Shown: positions 1-5,962, numbered from the stretch's first letter. The stretch is DNA of 7,155 nt from an uncultured Chitinophagaceae bacterium (GCA_946885335.1 CAMPGG010000178.1:1-7155), one strand, 5' to 3'. Notes: generated by a model not told the origin, from the letters alone. Made by a program: numbers and translations.

Positions 1-48
1 TTTATTTTTTTATAAATTTTATTTTTTTCATAGAACTGCATTAATAAC

Positions 49-79
49 TTGTAAGAATTCCATCTAGAAGTTACTTTTA
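49..79 (+). promoter_or_regulatory. Candidate promoter of the 3-hydroxyacyl-CoA dehydrogenase gene
   Basis: A TTG at 49-51 is followed after 20 bases by TACTTTTA at 72-79. This matches the Bacteroidota primary sigma factor pattern (TTG, about 17-23 bases, TAnnTTTG) except for the last base. The second box ends only 4 bases before the ATG at 84, so transcription would begin at or next to the start codon and give a leaderless message. Weak to moderate support, since one consensus base is missing. Confidence 0.3.
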
Positions 80-83
80 TAAA

Positions 84-932
84 ATGGACTATAATATCAA
101 TACCATTTGCGTTTGCGGTGCAGGTACCATGGGCAGCGGCATTGCGCAAGTGTGTGCAACATCCGGATTTAAAACCATTGTATTTGAATTGAATGAAAAA
201 GTTTTGGAAAATGCCAAAACATCTATTGACAAAGGATTGAAATACCTGTTATCAAAAAACAAGATCACTGAGGAACAGAAACAATTAATCGAAAAACAAA
301 TTGTTTTCACCAATAATATTTCAGATTGCGTTGCTGATCTTTTTATTGAAGCCATCATTGAAAACCCGGAAATGAAGATCAGGCTTTTTAATCAATTGGC
401 TGAGACCAATAAACAAGCCATTTTCGCAACCAATACATCTTCTTTATCTGTTACATCCATTGCTGAAAAATTACCTTTTCCAAAACAGCTTGTAGGTGTG
501 CATTTTTTTAATCCTGCCCCTGTCATGAAATTGGTAGAGATCGTTAAATCAACATTTACGGATGATGCGGTAATTAAAACGATTGAGCCTGTTATCAGGC
601 AAATGGGTAAAACGCCTGTCATTTGTAATGATGCGCCAGGTTTTATTGTGAACCGTGTTGCCCGTCCTTTTTATATTGAATCGCTTCGCATGGCTGAAGA
701 GGGCCTGGCGGATTTTGAAACCATCGACCGCTTAATTGAAAATGCCGGATTTAAAATGGGCGCTTTTAAACTAATGGACCTGATTGGCAACGATATTAAT
801 TATACTGTGAGCTGTTCCGTTTATGAACAATTGAATAAACCGGCCCGTCTTAAACCTTCTTATATACAACAACAAAAAGTGGAACAGGGAGAATTGGGTG
901 TAAAAACAGGGAAAGGCTATTACCAATATTAA
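84..932 (+). CDS. 3-hydroxyacyl-CoA (3-hydroxybutyryl-CoA) dehydrogenase, NAD-dependent
   Basis: This cytoplasmic enzyme oxidises L-3-hydroxyacyl-CoA to 3-ketoacyl-CoA with NAD, or runs in reverse, as in beta-oxidation, butanoate or phenylacetate metabolism. At 282 residues it has the usual length of the stand-alone enzyme. The N-terminal Rossmann domain (about 1-185) carries GAGTMG at 12-17. The family signature HFFNPAPVMKLVE lies at 140-152. The catalytic set is complete by spacing: Ser119, His140, Glu152 and Asn190 (in PGFIVNR). The C-terminal helical domain (about 186-282) has RPFYIESLRMAEEG and ends LGVKTGKGYYQY, a style closer to PaaH/HbdA-type enzymes than to animal HAD. The exact chain length and pathway cannot be read from the sequence, so no symbol is given. 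The start is the only Met before the Rossmann strand; no Shine-Dalgarno is visible. The stop is TAA, and 91 bases separate it from the next + strand gene. Confidence 0.93.
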   Translation: MDYNINTICVCGAGTMGSGIAQVCATSGFKTIVFELNEKVLENAKTSIDKGLKYLLSKNKITEEQKQLIEKQIVFTNNISDCVADLFIEAIIENPEMKIRLFNQLAETNKQAIFATNTSSLSVTSIAEKLPFPKQLVGVHFFNPAPVMKLVEIVKSTFTDDAVIKTIEPVIRQMGKTPVICNDAPGFIVNRVARPFYIESLRMAEEGLADFETIDRLIENAGFKMGAFKLMDLIGNDINYTVSCSVYEQLNKPARLKPSYIQQQKVEQGELGVKTGKGYYQY

Positions 933-933
933 T

Positions 934-960
934 TTAAAAGTCAAAACTTAAAAGTAAAAA
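934..960 (+). repeat. Short imperfect direct repeat, 14-base period
   Basis: TTAAAAGT occurs at 934-941 and 948-955, each followed by a run of A (CAAAA, then AAAAA). It lies directly after the dehydrogenase stop codon. It is short, AT-rich and may simply be low-complexity spacer; no hairpin or terminator is associated with it. Confidence 0.35.
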
Positions 961-989
961 CACTAACTCCATAAGTAAAATGCAAATAC

Positions 990-997
990 TAAGTTTG
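990..997 (+). promoter_or_regulatory. Candidate -7 promoter box (TAAGTTTG) before the SDR gene
   Basis: TAAGTTTG is a full match to the Bacteroidota TAnnTTTG box and lies 26 bases before the ATG at 1024, a sensible distance. No TTG or TTTG is found 17-23 bases upstream, so the -33 half is missing. If active, it would give the epimerase-like gene and the following secreted-protein gene a promoter separate from the dehydrogenase gene. Confidence 0.35.
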
Positions 998-1023
998 CAA
1001 TATTGTCTATTTAAATTTTTCGC

Positions 1024-2049
1024 ATGCAAAGCCAGGAGCAGAATGGGATCACGGTATTGGTAACAGGTGGCACAGGTTTCATTGGGGCTTATATTATCCA
1101 GGAACTTATTACAAAAGGTTATAGCGTTAAAGCCTTACATCGCAGTAACAACTTTCCATTTTACATATCCAAAGAAACACTTTCTAAAGTGGAATGGATC
1201 CAAGGTGATATACTGGATGTGGTGACGCTTGAAAATGCTATGGACAATGTTGATGCAATTATTCATTCAGCAGCAATCGTATCATTCGATAAAAAACTAC
1301 GGGAGCAGATGTACCGGATCAATGTAGAAGGTACTGCCAACGTTGTGAACCTGGCGCTGGAAAAAAATATTAAACGACTTATCCATATCAGTTCCGTTGC
1401 GGCTATTGGAAGAACGGCAAAGGGACAAACGGTGGATGAAGAAAAAAAATGGGTAACCAGTAGTCTGAATACTCATTATGCCATTTCCAAGCAAAAAAGT
1501 GAAATGGAAGTATGGCGTGCCATGGCTGAAGGACTTTCAGCCGTCATTGTTAATCCAAGCACCGTACTCGGTTTTGGTAACTGGAATAGCAGTAGCACGG
1601 CAATCTTTAAAAATATTTACCATGGTTTTAGCTGGTACTCCGAAGGCGAGAACGGTTTTGTTGATGTGAAAGATGTTGCAGAAGTTGCCGTTGCATTGAT
1701 CGATGCTGAAATTACCGGCCAGCGTTTTATTTTAAATGGCGATAACTGGCCTTTTAGAAAATTATTTAACAGCATTGCGGACCAATTTAAAAAGCCGCAA
1801 CCTCACCGCTTAGCCACGCCTTTCCTGGGTGAAATTGCATGGCGACTGGAACATCTTAAATCTTATTTTTCCGGTCATCGTCCATTATTAACAAAAGAAA
1901 GTGCCAAAGTAGCACATAGCCGGACGAACTTTGATAACAGTAAAATATTAAAGGCCCTGCCTGGTTTCAATTTTACACCCTTGCAGCAAACGATTGAAAT
2001 AGCCTGCGGGCAATATGAACAAGCAATAAAAAATGGCGATCTTAGTTAA
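1024..2049 (+). CDS. NAD(P)-dependent extended SDR (epimerase/dehydratase or dihydroflavonol-reductase-like)
   Basis: A 341-residue cytoplasmic oxidoreductase of the extended short-chain dehydrogenase/reductase superfamily. The Rossmann nucleotide-binding motif TGGTGFIG is at 14-21, an acidic GD pair (61-62) follows the third strand, HSAA is at 81-84, and the catalytic set is Ser123/Ser124 with Tyr152 and Lys156 (YAISK). VNPSTVLGFG at 176-185 is the usual substrate-side segment after the active site, and FVDVKDVAEV at 212-221 is the late family motif. The overall pattern resembles the branch that includes dihydroflavonol-4-reductase-like and 3-beta-HSD-like proteins. Bacterial members vary widely in substrate, so no specific reaction is assigned. 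The start at 1024 is the first Met and leaves a normal ten-residue lead to the first beta strand. The secreted-protein gene starts 27 bases after the stop, suggesting co-transcription. Confidence 0.88.
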   Translation: MQSQEQNGITVLVTGGTGFIGAYIIQELITKGYSVKALHRSNNFPFYISKETLSKVEWIQGDILDVVTLENAMDNVDAIIHSAAIVSFDKKLREQMYRINVEGTANVVNLALEKNIKRLIHISSVAAIGRTAKGQTVDEEKKWVTSSLNTHYAISKQKSEMEVWRAMAEGLSAVIVNPSTVLGFGNWNSSSTAIFKNIYHGFSWYSEGENGFVDVKDVAEVAVALIDAEITGQRFILNGDNWPFRKLFNSIADQFKKPQPHRLATPFLGEIAWRLEHLKSYFSGHRPLLTKESAKVAHSRTNFDNSKILKALPGFNFTPLQQTIEIACGQYEQAIKNGDLS

Positions 2050-2076
2050 ATAAATAAGTACTTCTAATACGATTCT

Positions 2077-3147
2077 ATGAAATTTCCTGCATTATTATTA
2101 TCATTCATTTTATTAAATACAATCGCTTTTGCCCAGCATATTACCATTTCAGGTTTGGTGGTAGATGGCATAACTAAAGACAGTTTGATTGGCGCATCGG
2201 TCTTCGCACAAAATACTACAACAGGAACCATTACAAATTCCGAAGGTAAATTCAGTTTATCGCTTAAGCAAGGTGGTTATGACCTGATCATTTCATACAC
2301 CGGCTATTATACACAAACCATCCGGGTTACCAATGATACCAGCGATATGGTTGTTCAACTGATGAAAGAAGACAAGAGTATGAGTGAAGTGGTGATTCAA
2401 AGCACCAACGAAGTAAAAGATGGCTGGGAACAATATGGCAGTTTTTTCATCGATCATTTTATTGGCACCACACCTTTTGCCAAACAAACTTCATTGCTGA
2501 ACCCTGAAGTGTTGAAATTTTTCTATTACCGGCGCAGCAATAAATTAAAAGTGCTGGCTACTGAACCACTGATGATTTCCAATCAGGCATTGGGTTATAC
2601 TATCCGTTACGAACTGGATTCATTCATATATAATTATCCAACAGAAATGAGCAGTTACCGGGGTAATGGTTTCTTTACCGAGGATACAGCTTCGTCCAGG
2701 TTCCAGCAAAGAGAATGGAATGCAAACCGGGAGAAAGTGTACTACGGTTCAAAAATGCATTTCATCCGTTCTTATTACGATGGTGTTTTAAAAGAAGAAG
2801 GTTTTTTGATCGATGTGCTTGATGAAAAAGATGATAAGAGTTTTTACCGCATCGCTAACCCTTATGATTCCACGATCTTTTTTGCGGCTGATGCCACCAA
2901 TGAAGTGGAGATCTATTATCCTACAAAAATGAGCATCCTGTATACAAAGAAAGTTCCGGAACCCGAATACCTTATTCAATATGGTTTGCCGATGGATGTA
3001 AAAATGCAGATATCTTATGTTGATATTTTGCACCCCATCATTTTAAAAGAGAACGGTTATTATTTTCAGCAGAAAGACTGGATAAACCAGGGTTACTGGA
3101 GCTGGAAAAATATTGCGGACTTGTTACCGTTTGATTATATGCCCTGA
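2077..3147 (+). CDS. Secreted CarboxypepD_reg-like domain protein with uncharacterised C-terminal region
   Basis: A 356-residue exported protein. Residues 1-19 are a Sec signal peptide with hydrophobic core and a likely AFA cleavage site before Gln20. Residues about 22-95 form a carboxypeptidase-regulatory-like beta-sandwich: ISGLVVDG, then SLIGASVFAQNTTTGTITNS, EGKFSLSL and YDLIISYTGY are the typical strands. TonB-dependent receptors often carry this domain, but this protein is too short for a plug and barrel, so it is not a receptor. EVVIQS at 104-109 is the linker. The remaining roughly 245 residues (about 112-356) are rich in Tyr, Phe and Trp and include LLNPEVLKFFYYRR (140-153) and PLMISNQALGYTIRYEL (164-180), a region I connect with uncharacterised Bacteroidota proteins of this architecture. 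The likely location is the periplasm or outer membrane face; function unknown. The last 13 bases overlap the convergent LpxD-like gene. Confidence 0.85.
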   Translation: MKFPALLLSFILLNTIAFAQHITISGLVVDGITKDSLIGASVFAQNTTTGTITNSEGKFSLSLKQGGYDLIISYTGYYTQTIRVTNDTSDMVVQLMKEDKSMSEVVIQSTNEVKDGWEQYGSFFIDHFIGTTPFAKQTSLLNPEVLKFFYYRRSNKLKVLATEPLMISNQALGYTIRYELDSFIYNYPTEMSSYRGNGFFTEDTASSRFQQREWNANREKVYYGSKMHFIRSYYDGVLKEEGFLIDVLDEKDDKSFYRIANPYDSTIFFAADATNEVEIYYPTKMSILYTKKVPEPEYLIQYGLPMDVKMQISYVDILHPIILKENGYYFQQKDWINQGYWSWKNIADLLPFDYMP

Positions 3148-4088
3148 TCCTTTTTTATTTTTTCCCAGATCTCCGGAATTCTTTTAACCCAAACCAATTC
3201 CTTCATTTTGGTTTTGGCTTCTTCGGCAGGCGATCCAAAATAATTTTTACCACCAGCCAATGATGCGGGCACACCGCTTTGCGCATATAAAACAGCGTCT
3301 TTACCAATAGTGAGGGTTTTACTTACGCCAACCTGTCCCCAAAGAATTACATTGTCTTCGATGGTTGTAGCACCCGCAATGCCAACCTGTGCGGCCAGTA
3401 AACAATTACTTTTAATGATAGTATCATGACCGATATGAACCAGGTTATCTATTTTGGTTCCCTTGCCGATAAAAGTGTCATCACTCACACCCCGGTCAAT
3501 GGTGCAGCCGGCGCCAATCTCCACGTAATCATCAATCACCACCCTGCCGCAACTGTTCATTTTTTTATAATGTACATCGCGGTTGGTTTTCTTGTTATAA
3601 TAAAACGCATCGCTGCCGATAACGGTTCCTGGTTGTATAATGACATGATCGCCGATCAAACAATGATCCATGATGGTTACGTTGGGATAAATGATGCAAT
3701 GATCGCCGATGGTTACATGATTACCGATATAAGTATTTGGCATGATGACCGTTTCCTTACCTACAGAAGAAGTATCGCTGATCATTTTCATGGAAGGATC
3801 AAATGGGCGAAAATGATTTACCAGTTTTAGATATGATTCAAAAGGATCGTCCACAACCAGCAGTGCCTTGCCTTCCGGGATCTCCGTTTCTTTATTGATA
3901 ATAATAAAAGTAGCTGCGGACTGTAAACATTTTTCATAATACTTTGGGTGATCGACAAAAACGATATCACCTTCCCGCACTTTATGTATTTCATTTATTC
4001 CGGTAACCAGTCCATTTTTATTTCCGGATAATTGGGCATTGATAAAAGATGCGATCCATTCTACTGGCACTGGTTTTTCAAATTTCAT
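3135..4088 (-). CDS. lpxD: LpxD-like UDP-3-O-acylglucosamine N-acyltransferase (probable second paralog)
   Basis: LpxD transfers a 3-hydroxyacyl chain from acyl-ACP to UDP-3-O-acylglucosamine in lipid A synthesis at the cytoplasmic side of the inner membrane. This 317-residue protein has the LpxD N-terminal nucleotide-binding domain (about 1-100, with GDIVFVDHPKYY at 40-51 and DDPFESYLKLV at 80-90). A left-handed beta-helix of hexapeptide repeats follows (about 105-275; IGNHV, IGDHC, IGDHV, IGSDA, IGAGC), then a C-terminal helix (about 286-315). The catalytic His is His221 in DNLVHIGHDT. Two differences from E. coli LpxD stand out: the NPKY motif reads HPKY (47-50), and the later conserved His after the catalytic turn appears replaced (GVSKTLTI, 254-261). 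It is slightly short and lies alone, away from lpxC or fabZ, which fits the second LpxD-like protein I recall from Bacteroidota. Substrate is therefore less certain than fold. The start has a TAnnTTTG box just upstream. Confidence 0.8.
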   Translation of the reverse strand: MKFEKPVPVEWIASFINAQLSGNKNGLVTGINEIHKVREGDIVFVDHPKYYEKCLQSAATFIIINKETEIPEGKALLVVDDPFESYLKLVNHFRPFDPSMKMISDTSSVGKETVIMPNTYIGNHVTIGDHCIIYPNVTIMDHCLIGDHVIIQPGTVIGSDAFYYNKKTNRDVHYKKMNSCGRVVIDDYVEIGAGCTIDRGVSDDTFIGKGTKIDNLVHIGHDTIIKSNCLLAAQVGIAGATTIEDNVILWGQVGVSKTLTIGKDAVLYAQSGVPASLAGGKNYFGSPAEEAKTKMKELVWVKRIPEIWEKIKKDQGI

Positions 4089-4102
4089 AATTCCATTTTA
4101 AA

Positions 4103-4110
4103 CAAAGGTA
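4103..4110 (-). promoter_or_regulatory. Candidate -7 promoter box (TACCTTTG) of the LpxD-like gene
   Basis: Read on the minus strand, TACCTTTG is a perfect TAnnTTTG match, ending 14 bases before the ATG at 4088. Twenty bases upstream there is only TCG where TTG would be expected, so the -33 element is weak. A start point about 6 bases downstream would leave a very short 5' leader. Confidence 0.45.
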
Positions 4111-4424
4111 AAAGCCACCGGGTATAATTACGATGAATAAAACAGGTTTTAGCCATACCAGGCCAAAAATTTATAAACTTATTTTTAATACCACCTGCCG
4201 GTAAAACCAGGGAAATATTTTACAAAATCCAGGAATAGCTGTTTAACCATTTAACCCGTTTTACTTTTTAAGAATTTTTCATTCAATTTTTTCAATCCCC
4301 GGAAACATTGATTGAATAAGGGTTTTGAAAGATTTTAATTTATCGGCTACGTATAACTGTTATACTGTGCCAGAACATGAAAATTAAACATACCGGTTAT
4401 TCGATGGCGTAAAAACAAGTGGCC

Positions 4425-4455
4425 TTATCCACAGCTTAAAAAAAAATGTGAATAA
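4425..4455. promoter_or_regulatory. Two inverted DnaA-box consensus sequences beside an AT-rich tract
   Basis: TTATCCACA at 4425-4433 (+ strand) and TTATTCACA at 4447-4455 (minus strand; TGTGAATAA on the + strand) both match the 9-base DnaA box TTATnCACA exactly and point toward each other across 13 bases. The next 50 bases are almost entirely A and T. They could be DnaA sites of a replication origin, DnaA-regulated promoter sites, or chance. No dnaA, dnaN, gidA or similar origin neighbour is visible, so this remains a candidate. Confidence 0.35.
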
Positions 4456-4474
4456 AATAAATGAATAAATTTTT

Positions 4475-4503
4475 TTTGTATGGAGAAATTATTTTTAATA
4501 TTG
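4475..4503 (+). promoter_or_regulatory. Candidate promoter of an unannotated + strand transcript
   Basis: TTTG at 4475-4478 is followed after 17 bases by TAATATTG at 4496-4503, seven of eight bases of the Bacteroidota TAnnTTTG box and at the short end of accepted spacing. A start near 4508-4511 would give a transcript of about 65-70 bases ending at the intrinsic terminator 4551-4579. The surrounding AT richness makes chance matches more likely than elsewhere. Confidence 0.35.
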
Positions 4504-4507
4504 TGTA

Positions 4508-4579
4508 GGGAATTTTATTTCCCTGTACTTACTAACCCATCCATATATTGATCCCGCCACCTGGCGGGATTTTTATTTT
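4508..4579 (+). ncRNA. Candidate small structured RNA ending in an intrinsic terminator
   Basis: The putative transcript lies between a promoter-like sequence and a strong + strand terminator that serves no annotated gene. The 5' part can fold: AGGGAA at 4507-4512 pairs with TTCCCT at 4519-4524. The helix extends outward at DNA level to 4503-4512 with 4519-4528 using two G-U pairs, although a start at 4508 would remove the outermost pairs. A single-stranded, pyrimidine/A-rich linker (about 4529-4550) follows, then the terminator hairpin. No known RNA family is recognised. An alternative is that the terminator ends a longer transcript carrying a 23-codon ORF (4480-4551). The exact 5' end is inferred. 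Confidence 0.35.
4551..4579 (+). terminator. Intrinsic terminator, + strand (orphan)
   Basis: ATCCCGCC (4551-4558) and GGCGGGAT (4563-4570) form a perfect 8-pair, GC-rich stem with an ACCT loop. It is followed by a T-rich tail, TTTTATTTT, at 4571-4579. Read on the minus strand, no T tract follows the hairpin, so it works in the + direction only. The nearest upstream + strand gene ends at 3147 with a minus-strand gene in between. Confidence 0.85.
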
Positions 4580-4593
4580 CCATTTTTCACGAT

Positions 4594-4620
4594 AAAAAAA
4601 AATGCGGATGAACATCCGCA
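4594..4620 (-). terminator. Intrinsic terminator of the DUF2911 operon, minus strand
   Basis: TGCGGATG (4603-4610) and CATCCGCA (4613-4620) are perfectly complementary, best drawn as a 7-pair stem with a four-base loop. On the minus strand the hairpin is followed by nine T (A run at 4594-4602). It lies 48 bases beyond the stop of the lipoprotein gene at 4669, the right place to end the two-gene operon. Confidence 0.88.
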
Positions 4621-4668
4621 AAACAATTTACCCCGGTTAATATTTGAAAGTTTTTACCTAAAAGGATT

Positions 4669-5295
4669 TTAGAATTGCAATGGAAGCCGGGTTAATATTT
4701 GGTCCCATGTCATTACCAGGTTGGCGCCTTTATTTGTTGGTTCAAAAAACATAGTGAAAAATTCGGTGCTTGCATTCAGGGTTTCAACCGGAATTTCAAA
4801 ACGACTGATATCATCTTCCGGCGGAAAAGATAATCCCCACGAAAAAACATTTTTATTCAGTACCACGATCCATTTGTCCTGGTTTGGAATACAGTAAAGA
4901 ACATAACGACCGGGTTGAACGGTTTTACCTTGTATAGAAACCCTTTTGAATAATTCAATTTCAGTTGCTTCATTTGCACCCAACCGCCATACTTCGCCAT
5001 ACTTTAAAAGTCCGCCGAATATTTTTCTTCCTTCCCGGTGCGGACGGCTATAAATAACCCGGGCAACAAGATCAGGAACATTTTTTCCAGACATTTTTAA
5101 AACCGGGTAATCCACCGGGAAATAAACCATATCCATCGGAGAAATATCAACCGGCGTAAAAGAATTCGTAGGTTGAATATTCACTACTGGTGTGTCAACC
5201 CTGATTGGTGCGGGTTCTTCATTTTGTTCATTTTCGGTACAGGATATTAACGCAAAAGTCAAAAACAGGAAAACAGCGGTTCGGTTCAAAATCAT
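4669..5295 (-). CDS. DUF2911 family lipoprotein
   Basis: A 208-residue lipoprotein whose conserved region is DUF2911. Residues 1-18 are a lipoprotein signal with lipobox LISC and lipidated Cys19. The acidic stretch after it (TENEQNEE) resembles the charged export signal reported to send Bacteroidota lipoproteins to the cell surface, so a surface location is possible but inferred. A Pro/Thr-rich linker (about 27-50) leads to the domain (about 51-205): SPMDMVYFP, IYSRPH (81-86), GRKIFGGLLKYG, WRLGANEATEI (103-113), GRYVLYCIP (119-127), and WG near 143. The family has no established biochemical function. It is the second gene of an operon with a close paralog, starting 5 bases after that gene's stop, with only Ts in the gap and no Shine-Dalgarno, so translation may be coupled. 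The operon ends at the terminator 4594-4620. Confidence 0.87.
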   Translation of the reverse strand: MILNRTAVFLFLTFALISCTENEQNEEPAPIRVDTPVVNIQPTNSFTPVDISPMDMVYFPVDYPVLKMSGKNVPDLVARVIYSRPHREGRKIFGGLLKYGEVWRLGANEATEIELFKRVSIQGKTVQPGRYVLYCIPNQDKWIVVLNKNVFSWGLSFPPEDDISRFEIPVETLNASTEFFTMFFEPTNKGANLVMTWDQILTRLPLQF

Positions 5296-5300
5296 AAAAA

Positions 5301-5882
5301 TTATTTAAAGGCGATAGGCATAGCTACCCGGATCTTATCCCACAACAAAAGCAGGTTGCAACCAGCATTTGTTTTCTCAAAGGTCATTGAAAACGCTTCA
5401 GCAACTTGTTTATTTTCAATAACCGGAACTTTTATACGTACCACATCTTTTTGTTCATCATAGATAAAAGCACCCCAGGTATCTGTTTCTCTATTAATGA
5501 TCATGGTCCATTCTTTTTCCCCGGGTATGGCATATAACGTGTAGCGGCCCTTATTTACTTTTTTATTTCCAATCACTACATCTTTATAAAAATCTATTTC
5601 AGTTGCTTCGTTTGCACCCAGGCGCCAAAGCTTGCCGTATTCAAGCAATCCACCAACAATCTGCCTGCCATTCAAATGTGGCCTGCTATATATAACCCGG
5701 CTAACCACCGGTTCACTTGCTTTATCCTGAATTTTTAAAACAGGATAATTATTGGGGTAATAACTCATATCCATTGGCGATTTATCTATGCCCGGAACAT
5801 CTTCCCCTGCCGACTGGCCAAAACTGAAACAAAAACTGAACACTGCCAGTAAAAATAAGGTCATTAACTTCTTCATATTCAT
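5301..5882 (-). CDS. Secreted DUF2911 family protein
   Basis: A 193-residue exported protein of the DUF2911 family; biochemical role unknown. Residues 1-22 form a Sec signal peptide (Lys4-Lys5, long hydrophobic core, likely cleavage after SFG before Gln23). Cys18 is not in a lipobox, so this copy should be soluble, probably periplasmic. The domain (about 35-192) carries SPMDMSYYP, IYSRPH (64-69), GRQIVGGLLEYG, WRLGANEATEI (86-96), GRYTLYAIP (112-120), WGAF (136-139) and LLLWDKIRVAMP near the end. All the main motifs are shared with the lipoprotein encoded downstream, so the pair looks like a tandem duplication with a change of anchoring. Met3 (ATG at 5874-5876) is an equally plausible start. 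No full promoter match was found upstream; TACATATG at 5902-5909 on this strand is a seven-of-eight -7 box with no -33 partner. Confidence 0.87.
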   Translation of the reverse strand: MNMKKLMTLFLLAVFSFCFSFGQSAGEDVPGIDKSPMDMSYYPNNYPVLKIQDKASEPVVSRVIYSRPHLNGRQIVGGLLEYGKLWRLGANEATEIDFYKDVVIGNKKVNKGRYTLYAIPGEKEWTMIINRETDTWGAFIYDEQKDVVRIKVPVIENKQVAEAFSMTFEKTNAGCNLLLLWDKIRVAMPIAFK

Positions 5883-5962
5883 TTTACAAATTTTTAGGAA
5901 ACATATGTAATAACCGGTTAAAATCGCTTACCTGCTCATTATGGCTATAATTTGATAAGCTG

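Larger units (their letters stand above)
4089..4668. other. 580-base intergenic region with regulatory and small-RNA signals
   Basis: No ORF here has recognisable coding character; the longest noticed are about 23 codons. From left to right it holds the minus-strand promoter-like box for the LpxD-like gene (4103-4110), a featureless AT-rich stretch (about 4111-4424), two DnaA-box consensus sequences (4425-4433 and 4447-4455), a very AT-rich tract (10 G/C in the 70 bases 4434-4503), a + strand promoter-like sequence, a stem-loop, a + strand intrinsic terminator and a minus-strand intrinsic terminator. Confidence 0.8.

Noticed and set aside
994..1019. TTTG (994-997) with TAAATTTT (1012-1019) as a promoter for the SDR gene
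   Set aside because: The spacing is only 14 bases and the second box nearly touches the start codon. The TAAGTTTG box at 990-997 is better placed.
2307..2315. TTATACACA, an exact DnaA-box match
   Set aside because: It lies alone within the coding sequence of the secreted protein. About 0.5 such matches are expected by chance in a window of this size and composition.
3591..3730. Repeated GATCGCCGAT-type sequence suggesting a DNA repeat array
   Set aside because: The repeats encode the in-frame hexapeptide turns IGDH of the left-handed beta-helix, so the protein repeat explains them.
3426..3830. A 134-codon + strand ORF inside the LpxD-like gene
   Set aside because: It is the antisense shadow of the repeated hexapeptide codons (IGDH-type) in the beta-helix; its Met/Ile/Asp-rich composition follows from that.
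4133..4204. A 23-codon + strand ORF after the LpxD-like gene promoter region
   Set aside because: No promoter, no ribosome-binding signal, no terminator following, and no hydrophobic or conserved character.
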